From positions 2,046,001 through 2,110,000 of the forward strand of contig JAGPXD010000002.1 of NCBI GenBank assembly GCA_020746995.1: a DNA stretch of 64,000 nt. The letters are read 5' to 3'. Below are positions 23,364 through 34,820 of this stretch, one piece after another. A program made the translations under genes and the position numbers. This stretch comes from Plectosphaerella cucumerina (taxonomy: Eukaryota > Ascomycota > Sordariomycetes > Glomerellales > Plectosphaerellaceae). How positions within the stretch are numbered: position 1 is the first letter of the stretch; each line of letters opens with the position of its first letter. The notes under the pieces are model-generated. The model worked only from the letters and a program-made list of their open reading frames with translations. It searched no databases and was not told where the DNA came from.

Positions 23364-24890
23364 TGTTTCTCGCTGCAGAAAACTGACTGCACTGCACACG
23401 CAAATCGAAAAACTAGGAGACACCGCACACACACGCACACGGGACGGTGGGGACCACGCCGGTCTTATTGCTCGAACGTCCGTTTCCCCCCTAACCCTTC
23501 GACGGCGCGATCGCCAGCGGGAAGGGCGCGGCCTTGGTCTGAAATTCTGTGACACCAGCCCATCAGCCAAGGAACCCGTTCCGCGTCTTAGGCCGCCCGT
23601 AGCGGCGCCCCAAGTGGACTTCCATCATGCTCCGGCTCGCTCGGGCGGTCCACAGCGTGCGCGCCACCAAATTCGCAACGGCTGTGGTTTGAGGGGGCCT
23701 TCACTGTTCAAGGACCTCTGTCTGGCATGATTAGTCGAGGCGGTCGGCTCCGTGGCGAGGACGGCGGAAAACTCGGCCGCACAGCTCGGGTGTTTGCAGG
23801 GGACTGCCTTGCTCCGAGCGAGGGATTTGAGGACCTGCCCTACGATCGGGTTGGGAGATAAAATACCCAGGGAAGCAGGTCGACCACGTGTTTGCTGCGG
23901 TGCGGACCCGGTAAAGCTGCACATCAGTTCCGGATCGTGCAATGCTTGCGTGGTGCCCTTGCCCGGCTGCACTCAGGGGCTCGAGCTGTGTCGAGGCAGC
24001 TCAGGGGCTGACAGCTCAGGGGCTGACAGCTCAAGGGACTTGCGGACTTCCGATATTCGATTTTCCAGTTCACGACAGCCGTTGACCCCAATGTGGCTTC
24101 GGTTAGGGCTGGTCCGCCGTTCCCCTAGGAAGAAGCCAAAGTTCAACGGCTTTCCGGCTCTGCTTGGAGCCGCGTCCTTTTTACGAAGACCCTTTGGGCC
24201 GACTGTTCGCCGACGCCCATCGGGCTACCGATCGCTAGTTTGCTCTCGAGTATCCAGCGGCCAGAACACGGCCATGGGGTGGCTTTCGGGCTTCTGGAAC
24301 AGTGCGTGTGGGTGCCCACTGCCGGAGGAAACCCCTGTTCTTCAAAGGAGTAGAGTCGGAGTATCTGCAGCGCTAGCTGGGGTTCTCAGGGGCGGTGGCC
24401 ATGTGGCAAGTTGCAACACGAATCATCCTGCGTAATCTGGATGCAGAGAAATATTCAGGGACAGACTACTTACATCAAGTTGGTTGTCTTCCCGGTTTCC
24501 CCAGATTCCCGACTGACTGGTTGATGGACACCAAAGTCCCCAAGAGAGTCGCATCTCATCGGCAAACTACCGAAAGTCCCCAAGGAGAGCACCGGCCACC
24601 TTTGTGAGAGTCCACTCTGGGTGGAACGGCACCGCGGCTTGACATGACTCGAGACCCTGGAATCACTAGTTTCTTCTTCGCCTCTTCCAGGGCCGCCCGG
24701 GGACAAGAGCCTACGTAGGTGGCAGCGCCGCGGCGTCAAGATTGCCGACCCACGTGGAGTGGGACGTTGAAAATGCATTCCCTCCTACAAGTACGCGTGG
24801 ATGGGAAAGGGGAACAGAGAGAAAGTCGTTGTCGCCGTGGCCTCGAACTTACTCCCGCGAAGTACACGATCCGCTTCAACCTCAGAGACA
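23364..24890. other. Intergenic, no gene seen
   Basis: No gene is supported between the receptor gene and the first carboxylesterase gene. A short 15 bp tandem repeat lies at 23998-24037. GC-rich open frames here overlap one another and look random. Confidence 0.55.
23998..24037. repeat. Short 15-bp tandem repeat
   Basis: The unit AGCTCAGGGGCTGAC is present twice exactly, followed by a partial third copy (AGCTCAAGGG). It is a minor intergenic repeat. Confidence 0.75.
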
Positions 24891-26602
24891 ATGGGAATCA
24901 ACAGCACCTTTGAGAGAGCGGCCGCCGCGCTGCTGGCCCTGTCGAGCCTCATCGGCTCCTCATCGGCCGCCGTCAGCGACTGCACTGCCGCTCGTCCCGA
25001 GGTCGTCCTGTCTCAGGGCGTCGTCCGTGGGTTCCGCGACGCCAGCTGCAACTCGGTCTATCTTGGTCTCCCCTTCGCACAGACGACGGGCGGCGCGAAC
25101 CGGTGGAGGGCGCCCCAAGACCTCCCCGCGTCCGACAAGACCTTTGACGCCCTGGCGTATGGGCCGACCTGTCCCCAGGCCATCTCCAGCGCTCTCTTCA
25201 CCCGTCAGGATGAAGACTGTCTGAACGCCAACATCTGGGCCCCGGCCGGTGCCGAGAACCTTCCGGTGAGTAACTAGTGGCGGAGGAACATGACGCTCGG
25301 CCTCCAGACTGACGTATTCAGGTCTTCGTGTACATGTACGGCGGTGCCATGGTCACTGGCTCCAACAGCAACCCGCAGCTTCAGGGATCCAACTTTGCCC
25401 GCAACGGCGTCGTCTACGTCAACTTCAACACGCGCGAGAGCATCTTCGCCTCGCCCTACTCTGCCGAGCTCAAGAACGCCCACCCGTCTGAGTCGCAGAA
25501 CTTTGGCATCCTCGACGTCGACAAGGCTCTCGACTGGGTTCGCAAGAACATTAAGGGTCAGCTCAACTCATCATCGTCACCAGATACATCTTGCTAACTC
25601 ACCCAAGCTTTCGGTGGCAACCCTGATCATGTCGTCTTCGGCGGCCACTCCAGCGGCTCCGTTCACGTCGACCTCTACCTCAGCAACCACCCCGACACCT
25701 GGCTCAAGGGTGCCGTCCAGATGAGTGCCAATGCCATCTCTGGCCCCGCCTTTGCTCCCCTCAACGAGGCCCTCGACACCGTCGCCGCCCAGGTCGGCTG
25801 CCCCACGGGCCCCGGCCAGCTCGACTGCCTCCGCGACGTCGATGTACTCGCCTTCCAGACGGCAGAGTTCAACTCGACCTACAACACCTGGTTCACCCCC
25901 GTCATCGACGACATCACCCGGTACTCCAACTACCCCGCCCGTTTCGCCGCCGGAAAGTACGCCTCCCACGTGCCCCTGCTGACGGGCACCTCGGACGGCG
26001 AGGGCACCATCTTCTCCCTCGTCTACGGCTTCGAGAACACCGACTTCTCGTCCTGGATCAACACCTTCGACGCTGACAGCGCCCACATCCCCGACTGCAA
26101 CCTCATCGCCGCCTACCCCGCGGCTGACTACGCCTCCGAGTCCCTCCGCAGCGGTGCACAGTACGGTGATGCCCGCTTCAGCTGCCCCGTCGACTACTTC
26201 ACCGACCTCCGCAGCGCGTCGCAGAAGACCTGGGTGTACCGCTTCTTCGGCGCCTACGACAACGTCGTCGGACCCCCTGGCACGGCCCCCACGCACGGCA
26301 CCGAGGTGCCCTTCTTCCACGGCGGCAACGAGTGCTTCAGCGCCCTCTCGGGTGTCACTGATGCTCAGCAGGCTCTGGCCGACTCGATCCACGGCTGGTT
26401 TGTCGAGTGGATCAAGAACCCCGCTGCCGGTCCGGGCTGGGACCAGGTCAAGCCTCACGATGGTCCTATCGTCAAACTTGGTGTTCCTGGTGATGAGCTC
26501 TCGCTGATCAAGGGCACGACTGGCGAGTACAACGCTAGGTGCCAGGGCGTTTACAACCCGAGGTTCAACAAGTACCCCGTCGTGCAGTCACCGACTGCTT
26601 AG
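24891..26602 (+). CDS. Secreted type-B carboxylesterase/lipase family protein (GHSSG)
   Basis: Three exons: 24891-25265, 25322-25556 and 25608-26602 (introns 56 and 51 nt), 534 residues. A signal peptide (AALLALSSLIGSSSA) precedes the first Cys. Alpha/beta-hydrolase features of the carboxylesterase-lipase type-B family follow: YLGLPFAQTTGG, the EDCLNANIWAP block, an oxyanion segment YMYGGAMVTGS, the nucleophile elbow FGGHSSGSVHVDLYL, and the Asp-Gly-Glu of TSDGEGT. The elbow is G-H-S-S-G rather than the commoner G-E-S-A-G, and the oxyanion segment is YMYGGAM rather than HGGG-like. The start is the ATG just before the signal peptide; the open frame extends upstream. It hydrolyses esters outside the cell, substrate unknown. 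Confidence 0.9.
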
Positions 26603-26810
26603 ACTGGAGGTCTTTTATGAAAATGGCAGCGTTGAGCGAGTCAAATCTACTTCTAATTAGAGACATGAATTCATGAATTCCGTTGCTGTCTTTGCATCAC
26701 ATCGCATTGGTGGAGCCTGACGATGATGTTTGAAACGGCAATGTGAACTATTGAAAACCCCACCTCTACATCTTGGACCTCTAAGATCACCATGTCGCGA
26801 AAGTCTAACC

Positions 26811-27722
26811 CTACTTCTTGCAGAACAACCCCAGAGGCCCATGGCGTTCGGTCGTGGCACACGCCCATGTCCTCCTCTGGTCATCCATCATCATGCCCGC
26901 CCCAAACAACTCAGGACAGACACTTCCCTTCTTGGTCCCCTCATACCTGATTTTCTCGGCGAGCAGCGCCACGAAATTGTCGATGACTTCATCCTTCTTG
27001 ACCCCAATGCAAAACAGTGACCGGTACTTCTGAACCTTGGTGTCCAGCGGCACGAGACGCTTATCCGTCTTCAAGGTCTGTTGGTTGAAAACATCGCGAA
27101 GATCCGTGTTGAGCTCGCAAATGTGGATGTGCACCTGCTCCATAGTGCGCACAACCCAAGGGTTCATCGCCAGCGACTGATTGCCGGCCTTCCACTGCTT
27201 CTGTCCGTACACCCAGCCGCGCTCAAAATAGGGCGAGGGGGCGCCCGTCATGTCGAGAATGCCGGGGATCATGCTCGTCGAGGTGATGAGGTCGTGCTCC
27301 TTAGGATCTTCATTGACGAGGCGGATCCAGGTGTTCGGACTGCCCTGGGAAATGGGCACGTCTGCGAGGCACTTCTTCGGGTCCGACGGATCCTTGACGC
27401 AGCCGCAAACAGAGTGGAACCAGAGGCCGCAGCCCTTGCAATCGCCGTCTGAGTCAAGACGGCAGCCGGCGCTGCAGTCGTTGACGTGTTTGACGTTGGT
27501 TAGCTGGGGCGTGCAGGACGTGGTGTTGCATTGTTTCTCGCATGTGTTTTGTTCGATTTTGGGCCGGCAGTCACAGCCGCTGACGCGGTGGTGAGCAATG
27601 TCGGAGGCAGAGCAGTAGATGACATTTCGAGGTTTGTTCAGTTGTGAGCTGCGGCTGCCATGTCGGGCATTGGATGCCGTGGTAAGGGCGAGGAAAGCGA
27701 GGACTGTGTGATGGATCTGCAT
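26811..27722 (-). CDS. Secreted Cys-rich protein with CDP-diacylglycerol pyrophosphatase-like (CDH/HIT-like) domain
   Basis: Intronless, 303 residues. It begins with a signal peptide (MQIHHTVLAFLALTTASNA). Residues about 35-120 are Cys-rich (a run of CDC, CEKQC, CSAGC, CKGCG, CGCV patterns). The C-terminal part resembles bacterial CDP-diacylglycerol pyrophosphatase (Cdh, HIT-like): a DLITSTSMIPGI-type segment, a helix ending in WVVRTMEQVHIHICELNTD, where H-I-H-I-C matches the family HxHxS/C catalytic region, and a GAGMMMDDQ-type strand near the end. The assignment rests on motif order recognised by eye, and enzymatic activity is not shown. It may hydrolyse a pyrophosphate-linked lipid or nucleotide in the secretory pathway or outside the cell. 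Confidence 0.72.
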   Translation of the reverse strand: MQIHHTVLAFLALTTASNARHGSRSSQLNKPRNVIYCSASDIAHHRVSGCDCRPKIEQNTCEKQCNTTSCTPQLTNVKHVNDCSAGCRLDSDGDCKGCGLWFHSVCGCVKDPSDPKKCLADVPISQGSPNTWIRLVNEDPKEHDLITSTSMIPGILDMTGAPSPYFERGWVYGQKQWKAGNQSLAMNPWVVRTMEQVHIHICELNTDLRDVFNQQTLKTDKRLVPLDTKVQKYRSLFCIGVKKDEVIDNFVALLAEKIRYEGTKKGSVCPELFGAGMMMDDQRRTWACATTERHGPLGLFCKK

Positions 27723-29467
27723 GTTGGTCGAGCAAGTGTGGTGTGATGGATTTAGATGCTGTAGTTGCTCTGTTTCGGTGATGTGTGTCCCGGCTCTAGG
27801 CAGTCAAAGAAGACCAGGCAGCTTCGTGGTTTTATGATCTCCAGCCCAGCTATCATTTCTGCCTGGACTATTCAGATTCTGAATGCAGCGCAATGCGCTC
27901 CGGAAGGCCCGAAGATGTCACCGTGTGGCGTTGTACCCGCGACGCCAAAGCTTGACGGGCTGTCGTTCATATTCGAGTCCAACGGAAATCCCCAGCAACG
28001 GTTCTTCAGCCGCAAAGCCTACTAGCGAGTAGAAGTTGACCCCAGGTACAGGTCAGACATCATGGTCGACGCCACGTGTGTCGGCTTCCCCAGGCGCTAG
28101 ACTTGTGCCGTTCACAGCTGACGACGCCTCGGGATGGACTGGCGTGGAGAACTTTACCACCTTACCTAGCCACAACAGGCAAAGAAATTGGCATGCTCAT
28201 TCCAGAATTTCCAGCACGGGAGGCCCGAATGGATTGTTACGCTGAGCGATAGGGGCTAGAACCTGAGAAAGACAAGGTTGACATGGATCTTGACGGATGC
28301 TGGTGGCCAGAAGGCGGCTTACCACCAAGATACGGAGTGAACACAGTTGAGGAGTACGACAAAGGTGTTCATCTCTTATTCGCGGAATGCTGCCACATGG
28401 TTTTAGGGTCTCGATGCATTAGGAAGGAGAGATCCGCTGGTACTATGCTTGCCATGAACCAGGCTGTTCACATTCTATTATGCAGCCGTATACTTTCTAT
28501 AGATGGAATCTTCGATATATTTGTGAGATTCAAGGGGTGAAGAGATGGAGCAAAGAATGTCCCTTGCTGCCTCTTCATCAGCAAGCTCAGCCATTCCGCT
28601 CTACGTTCAGCTCCTCTGACAGCCAACAGCCAGTTTACCAAAATGGGCAGGTGTCTGCCGAGCAATACGAGAGATTCTGATTTGGGGCACAGTTCGCTTA
28701 TGTGATGCATCTTGACGCCGAATCTTTGTACGCCTGAGCAAGTCCTGGGACTCGCTGTTGGCACGCAATGTCCCGATTTTCCGATTTTCCGGACCACTGC
28801 CAAACGACATTCCGCGATCCTATGATCACCAGTGATGGCGTCCTCCCTGCGCCGATTCGTGAAGTCCTGCTCAAAACTGGGCCCGGAGAAATAGCCCCTC
28901 GCTGGACATACCACCGACAGCGCAGACGACTGGCCCTGCTTGACTCGCCATGGGCCGCGGGCCACCAATTCTAGGATCCAAAAGTCCGACACGATCCTCC
29001 TATTGGGCCTCTCGATGCCGTTTTTCGGAACACGACCTCGATGGCCAGGAGCTCGCGTAAACAACCTGAAGTAAATGCAAGGCAGGCCGGCTAATGGGCC
29101 AAGTCTCCAGCTCGGCAGCGCTGCCGTACCTTGCTCCGCATATTCCTCGCATATTTGCCCCTGTCAGGCTCGCGAGAAGGCATGGCCGATGCCGTCGTCG
29201 ATGCTCTGGAGACTCGGCTCAGAGCACGACTCGGAAATCGGCCCACGGACCCCAGGCCGATGTCCAGCCCATCGCGGTATGACTTTACGGGGCTCTCCCG
29301 GGGGGGCCCAGAAGCCCGGACTTTAGGACCCAACACTTAAAGGCCTCTTCCCCATGGGAAAATTGACGACTTTGACTCTCCCCAGTCTCATCCCGCACAT
29401 CGACACCACCCGACCAGCCACGAACTCAATAATTGACTATCTCATCGGTCGTCAACATTGTGCAGTC
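27723..29467. other. Intergenic, no gene seen
   Basis: About 1.7 kb between a minus-strand and a plus-strand gene, so it holds two promoters. No supported gene. The C/T-rich stretch 29370-29460 is probably the transporter leader. Confidence 0.55.
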
Positions 29468-31293
29468 ATGGCCAAGGTGACAGAGCAAGGGGCGCAAATT
29501 GCGCATCTCGATAGTACCGCAAAGTCCAATGACCAAGCTATCTCCGGCACCGCCAAGCATCTCGACGAAACCATCACGGACTCTGCCCCAACTGAAGTTG
29601 CAAAGGCTCAGCCAGGCTTCGCGCAAGTTTGGAAGAACAGGCGTGTCTTGTGCTGGTGTACGCGCCCCCATCCATCTCAATTTTCTTGACGTTTACTGAC
29701 ATGGACCTTCACAGGCCTTCTCATCTACATCCTGCCTATCAACTTCGGATATGAGGCCTCACTCCTCGGCAACACGCTCGCTACGCCGGCGTTCCTCCGC
29801 AGGTTCGGTAACCAGACACCTTCGGGTGGCTATGAGATCCCGACTCAATACCAGCAGCTGTGGTACGGCGCCGCCATGATTGGCATTTTCGTTGCAGCAT
29901 TCACGGCAGGTTTCCTCTCCGACATGATCGGCCGTCGTCTGGTGGTCTACATTGGCTGTGTGCTCTGTATCATCGGCGTCTTTGTCCAGACTTTCACGAC
30001 CTCGGCGATGGTTATCTTCGGCGGCAAGCTCATCTCCACCCTCGGTTTCGGTCTAGGCCACGCCCTCGCACCCGTGTTTGTGGCCGAGATCGCCCCCGAT
30101 GAGGTGCGAGGTATCTGTCTGGCCCTGATCAACTCAATGATCGTCATCGGCGGATGGTCTTGCTCCCTTGTCGCATACGGCGGGTCGTTCATCAACAACG
30201 ACTGGGCTTGGAGGATGCCCTTCCTCACCCAGCTCGTTCCCCCCGTGACTATGCTCGTCCTTGCAGTCCCTCTCCTCCCCGAGTCTCCTTCTTGGCTTAT
30301 CATGAGGGGCCGACGCGAGGAAGCCCTCGCGGCGCTGCGCAAGTTCAACGGGCCTGATAGTCCGGACATCGAGACCAAGCTCGCGGTCCTGGAAGAAGCT
30401 GCCAAGCAGCAGCAAGCGCTCGCTCAGGAGAAGTCCTCTTACTTGGACTGCTTCAAGGGAACAGACCGCCGCAGAACGACCATTATCCTCATGGCCTTCC
30501 TGTCGCAGCAGTTTGGAGGCAGCTTGTTCATCAGTGGCTACCTAGCTGTAAGCATACCTCAAACTCCCTCTCCCCTCTCGACCCCAGTCCTCTCTGACCC
30601 CGTTTGCAGTACTTCTTCACCATCGCAGGCGTTCAAAACCCTCTTGGCATTGCTCAGGGAGCCAATGCGATCCAGCTCTTTGGCAACATCTGCTCCTGGT
30701 TCCTCATCGACCGCGTTGGTCGTCGGCCAATGATCGTGTACGGCATGATGATCATGACCGGCACCCTGCTGATCATTGGCTGCCTCGCAATTCCGACGGG
30801 AACGCCCCAGACTCTTGCTGCCATGGTTGCGATGATGACTATCTGGGGTTGGCTTGTAAGTTCACCGCAACGACATACCCATGAGACACATTCTAATATG
30901 ATGTTTTAGTACCAAGCAACTCTGGGAGCTGTTTCCTTTGCTGTCGGCGGCGAGACCCCGACCGCACGTCTGCGCCAGAAGACATACTCGATTAACATCA
31001 TGGTGACCACTGCAGCGGGGGCGATGGTGTCCCAGGTTCTGCCGTATCTTATCAACCCGACATCTGCTAACCTCGGCGGCAAGGTCGCTTTCGTTTTCTT
31101 CGGTCTCTCCCTCCCTCTTTGCTTCTACTTCTTCTTCTGCCTGCCCGAGATGAAGGGGCGGAGCTATCTCGAGCTGGAGGAGCTGTTCCGGCTGGAGGTT
31201 CCCGCCAGAAAGTTCAAGGACTACAAGGTTGTGGCGGTGGTTGATACATCCGATGGCAAGAGTCCGGTTGAGGTCAGGGTAGAGGGTGCGTAG
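29468..31293 (+). CDS. MFS sugar transporter (maltose/hexose permease-like)
   Basis: Four exons: 29468-29657, 29715-30547, 30610-30855 and 30910-31293 (introns 57, 62 and 54 nt), 550 residues. An upstream in-frame ATG (29354) would add 38 residues that read like translated leader, so 29468 is preferred. Sugar-porter signatures are present: GFLSDMIGRRL after helix 2, PESPSWLIMRGR after helix 6, a second RVGRRP, and LPEMKGRSYLELEELF after helix 12. QQFGGSLFISGYLAYFF is similar to alpha-glucoside permeases. It is a plasma-membrane proton-coupled importer by family; the sugar is unknown. No sugar-metabolic gene is adjacent. Confidence 0.92.
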
Positions 31294-31531
31294 TCGTACA
31301 TACACCAGGAAAAATCTACTTCTCAAAGACGTGGACGAGCTTCACATCATATGGACAAAGACCAGATCCGTCGCCAGAGACTGAAATTTTTCAATACATT
31401 ACATTGTTTTGCTCGCGCTAATTTCTCATATTTCCCCAATCCTTATCCCTATCCCTGGAATTAATCCTCGACCGAGGTGGGTATCTGGTGACACTTCACG
31501 TCCGACTCCAAGTGGCGACAGACTCTGCTCC

Positions 31532-31898
31532 TTAAGCGGTCTTCTTTTGCGCGTTAGCGGCAACCCGCCTGCCCTGTTCCGTGTAGCGGAAGTAGGCATA
31601 TCCGCCTGCGGCAACAAGACCGACGATAACAAAGTTGCCTACCAAAACCATTAGCATGGTAGATCGCAGGTGACAATGGGCCATATGATGGTGACATACC
31701 CAGCAGGAACTTGGCTGTTCCTCCAACAATCTCAACGGCTCCAGAGAAGATGTCGACGATGACGTTGACGATGCCGCTGAAGAAGCTCACAATCGCGTTG
31801 ACGAATGTAAGGATGAGGTTGTAGATGGTAGAGACGATGGAAGCAATGAGCTCATAGAAGCTCTTGAAGAGGTCCTCGACGGCGTTGATGATGGACAT
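31532..31898 (-). CDS. Small hydrophobic membrane protein of unknown function (101 aa)
   Basis: Two exons: 31700-31898 and 31532-31638 (61 nt intron, GTATGT donor, GCTAAT branch site), 101 residues. Residues about 8-66 form a continuous hydrophobic, amphipathic-looking region (FYELIASIVSTIYNLILTF, then VNVIVDIFSGAVEIVGG). After the splice comes a clear single helix (NFVIVGLVAAGGYAYF), then a basic tail (RYTEQGRRVAANAQKK). No catalytic motif and no cysteines. It is not recognised as a known family. The clean splice and composition support a real gene for an organelle or surface membrane protein. It is convergent with the MFS gene, 238 bp away. Confidence 0.75.
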
Positions 31899-33134
31899 TT
31901 TGGCGGTGGATGGTGTTGATTTTGTCGACTGTTTTGGTAGGTGACTTGGTACGGGAGGTCGATAAGGTTATTCGCAGAACACTGCACGGCAAGAAGACCG
32001 AGTTCAAGCCCCTCTTATGGCAATCTGAGGCTAGGCCTTGTGGCACAAAGACGTCCGGCCAAGCCTGTTTCCAGAGGGCGTGACGTGCCCGGGGTGACGT
32101 CACCAGCCACAAATGATGCGAGCGGCGCAGCCACCCCCTGGGCTGAAAGCCGTGTGCGCCACTGGGGTTTGGGATGATTTGATCGTGACAGGACAGGCCG
32201 GCCGGGTCACAATGACGGGAGGAGGCGATCTGTCCAATCTGACCGGCTGAAATCTGCCGAGCCAATCGAAAAGCTTGTGATGCAGTGATGAGGCACTCCC
32301 TTGGACTCTCTTTGAGCAACACAAGGCTGCGGGAAAGCGACCGGTAGGCGAGATCGATCCGGTGTCATGCTGTAGCAGGCAGCATTGGTACATGGACACG
32401 AGTAGTCTTGATTGGGGATCTTTTCCTGAACAGCACCTATTGGTACCTTAGCTTGATTTCAATTCACCTAGATGGAACAACTGCGCAAAGCAAGACTCGA
32501 ACGCAACTCGACCAGCAGAAATAATCGTCAACAGTTGTAGTCCAACTTCGCTCAATCGGAGCCCAGTCTCAAATGCAAGCATTGTTTGGCTGGGCCAAGA
32601 GAGTAGCATGCAGGTCCTGGCAAGCCTGGATACCATCGTCAACTGGTCCCGCCGATCCCTCCTCGGACCCAGCCGCGGATTACAAGAATGTCTGAGGCTG
32701 TCAGCATCTTTCCTGGTCAAGCTCGTGTCATGTCAAGCTGCTGGCCACCTCACTGACCTCGACAAGAACCGACCCGACTGGACCAACAGGGATCGCGGAG
32801 AAGTGTCCAGAATGTGCAGCGCTCACTGCCCAACGCTGTCAAGATGACTTGGCCTCAGCTGACGGTCAGCTCAGCTCTCATCAACCCGTAGCGATTGGGC
32901 AACGACATGGATGGTGAAGGCATGTCAGCACCCGAATCAGAAAAGTCGTTGGGACCCCTGAAATTTTACAAACCCCCGGCAAAAGCCGCCAGGTCCAATG
33001 AGACGCGCTGTAGATGGCCTCAAGACCCACAGACTCAACAGATGATATCAGATAAAGGATCTGACGATGCTGTCGACACCGCCAGTCACGATCAAGACGT
33101 CTTCCTCACGGATCCGCGACAACTCGACCACGAA
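31899..33134. other. Intergenic, no gene seen
   Basis: Promoters of the small membrane protein (minus) and the P450 (plus). The P450 frame stays open upstream to 32895, but those extra codons lack family resemblance. Confidence 0.55.
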
Positions 33135-34772
33135 ATGTCTTCGACGACCACCTTGGGAACCTCGGCCGTCGGAGCCGTGCTATGGGCCCAGCTTAGCCAG
33201 CACCCATCAACACCGGCATCATATCTCGCTCGCGCCGCCCTCATCGCCGCCGCCGTTTCAGCCTGGCTCTTCCTGTACCATGTCTTCCTCTACCCGCTCT
33301 ACCTCAGCCCCCTCCGGCACCTCCCGAGTCCAAAGCAGCCGCCCCTGCGCCGCCGTCTGCTAGGCGATCCAAAGTACGAGACCCTCGTGCGATGGATCAA
33401 CGACATCCCCAACGACGGCCTCATCCGCTACCACGGCTTCATGAACGCCGAGCGAATCCTCGTCACCACCCCACAGGGCTGCAAGGACGTCCTCCAAGGC
33501 CAGGCCTACAGCTACATCAAGCTCCCCTGGGCCCTCGAGGTCATGGGCCAGTTCGGTCCGCTTGGCATCCTCGTCGCCCCGCCGAAGAAGCACAGGGTCG
33601 ACCGCAAGCTGCTCCAACCCGCCTTCAAATTCAAATACGTCAAGGATCTGTCCCCGACGTTCTGGACGGAGGGGGCCAACTTTCTGACTGCCATCGAGAA
33701 GCAGCTTGAGGAAGCTGGCACCGGCCTCATCGACATTGGCGAGCGCCTGCACCATGTCACCCTCGACATCATCACCTTGACTTCCTTCGGCGCCTCCATC
33801 GACGCCGTTGCGAACCCGGGCTCTGCACGCGTCAGGCACTTCAGGAACCTCTTCGCCACAAAGGCACATCACCTCCAGTACCGCATGCTCGCCTTCATCC
33901 TCCCCTACCCCATCTACCGCCGTCTTCCCGTGAGGGCACGACGCGAGATCATGACCGCTCGAGACGTCATCGCCGACTTCATCCGCCCCCTGATCCAGCA
34001 GCGCAGGGAAGCCATTCGCGAAGGCTCAATGCAGAAGTTCGGCCAGGGCGACATTATCTCCACCCTGCTGCAATCAGGCGAGACCTTCTCCGACGACTAC
34101 CTGATCGACCAATCCATGGACTTTATGGTCGCAGGCCAGGAGACGACCGCCACAGCCGTGGCACTTACGCTGTACGCCCTTTCCGAGAACCCAGAAGTCC
34201 AGACCCGCCTTCGCGAGGAGGTTCGCGCCAAGCTCCCCTCTCCCTCATCCGACGCCCGCGTCGACGCCGCCCTGGTCGAGTCCCTCCCCTACCTGACGGC
34301 TGTTTGCAACGAGGTCCTTCGCCTGTTTTCTCCCGTCGTCTACTGCCACCGTCAGACGAGCGCACCCGGCGCCACCGTCGGCGCCGTGCCTATTCCGCTC
34401 GACACGGTCGTCACCGTGGCCCCCGGGCTGATTCATGAGTCGCGCCACGTCTGGGGACCGCGAGCCGGCGACTTCGACCCGGAGCGGTGGCTCATCAGGA
34501 CTGAGGGCGATATCAAAGTCGACCCGCTCGGCGGCACTGGCGACATCTGGGCCGTGATGCCTTTTACATACGGGCCGCGGCAGTGTATCGGGGAGAGGTT
34601 CGCGCGAGGCGAGATGCTCTCGCTAGTGGCGCAGCTGGTCGGTCGGTTCGATTGGAAGTTCAAGGGAATCGGGAGGAGGGGCGACAAGCCGATGAATATC
34701 GTCAGAACGGTGGTGGCCGGACCGGCTGGGGGTGGTGTCACCATGTACACGAACAAAGTCGAGGGGTGGTAG
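33135..34772 (+). CDS. Cytochrome P450 monooxygenase
   Basis: Single exon, 545 residues from the ATG at 33135. An earlier in-frame ATG at 32895 would add 80 polar residues ahead of the membrane anchor, so the inner start is preferred. An N-terminal anchor (YLARAALIAAAVSAWLFLYH) precedes the Pro-rich hinge (PLRHLPSPKQPP). The I-helix motif is MVAGQETTATA (near residue 332), the K-helix E-x-x-R is EVLR (near 393), and the heme-binding loop FTYGPRQCIGERFARGE carries ligand Cys484. It is an ER-anchored mono-oxygenase needing a reductase partner. The clan is not resolved. The gene is convergent with a secreted esterase (48 bp between stops), and there is no surrounding biosynthetic cluster. Confidence 0.93.
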   Translation: MSSTTTLGTSAVGAVLWAQLSQHPSTPASYLARAALIAAAVSAWLFLYHVFLYPLYLSPLRHLPSPKQPPLRRRLLGDPKYETLVRWINDIPNDGLIRYHGFMNAERILVTTPQGCKDVLQGQAYSYIKLPWALEVMGQFGPLGILVAPPKKHRVDRKLLQPAFKFKYVKDLSPTFWTEGANFLTAIEKQLEEAGTGLIDIGERLHHVTLDIITLTSFGASIDAVANPGSARVRHFRNLFATKAHHLQYRMLAFILPYPIYRRLPVRARREIMTARDVIADFIRPLIQQRREAIREGSMQKFGQGDIISTLLQSGETFSDDYLIDQSMDFMVAGQETTATAVALTLYALSENPEVQTRLREEVRAKLPSPSSDARVDAALVESLPYLTAVCNEVLRLFSPVVYCHRQTSAPGATVGAVPIPLDTVVTVAPGLIHESRHVWGPRAGDFDPERWLIRTEGDIKVDPLGGTGDIWAVMPFTYGPRQCIGERFARGEMLSLVAQLVGRFDWKFKGIGRRGDKPMNIVRTVVAGPAGGGVTMYTNKVEGW

Positions 34773-34820
34773 TCCTTGGCATGATGATGATTATCTATTC
34801 TACTGCTTTTGAGGCAAGCG

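Noticed and set aside
32895..33134. N-terminal extension of the P450 from an upstream ATG
   Set aside because: It would place 80 polar residues before the membrane anchor, unlike the family.
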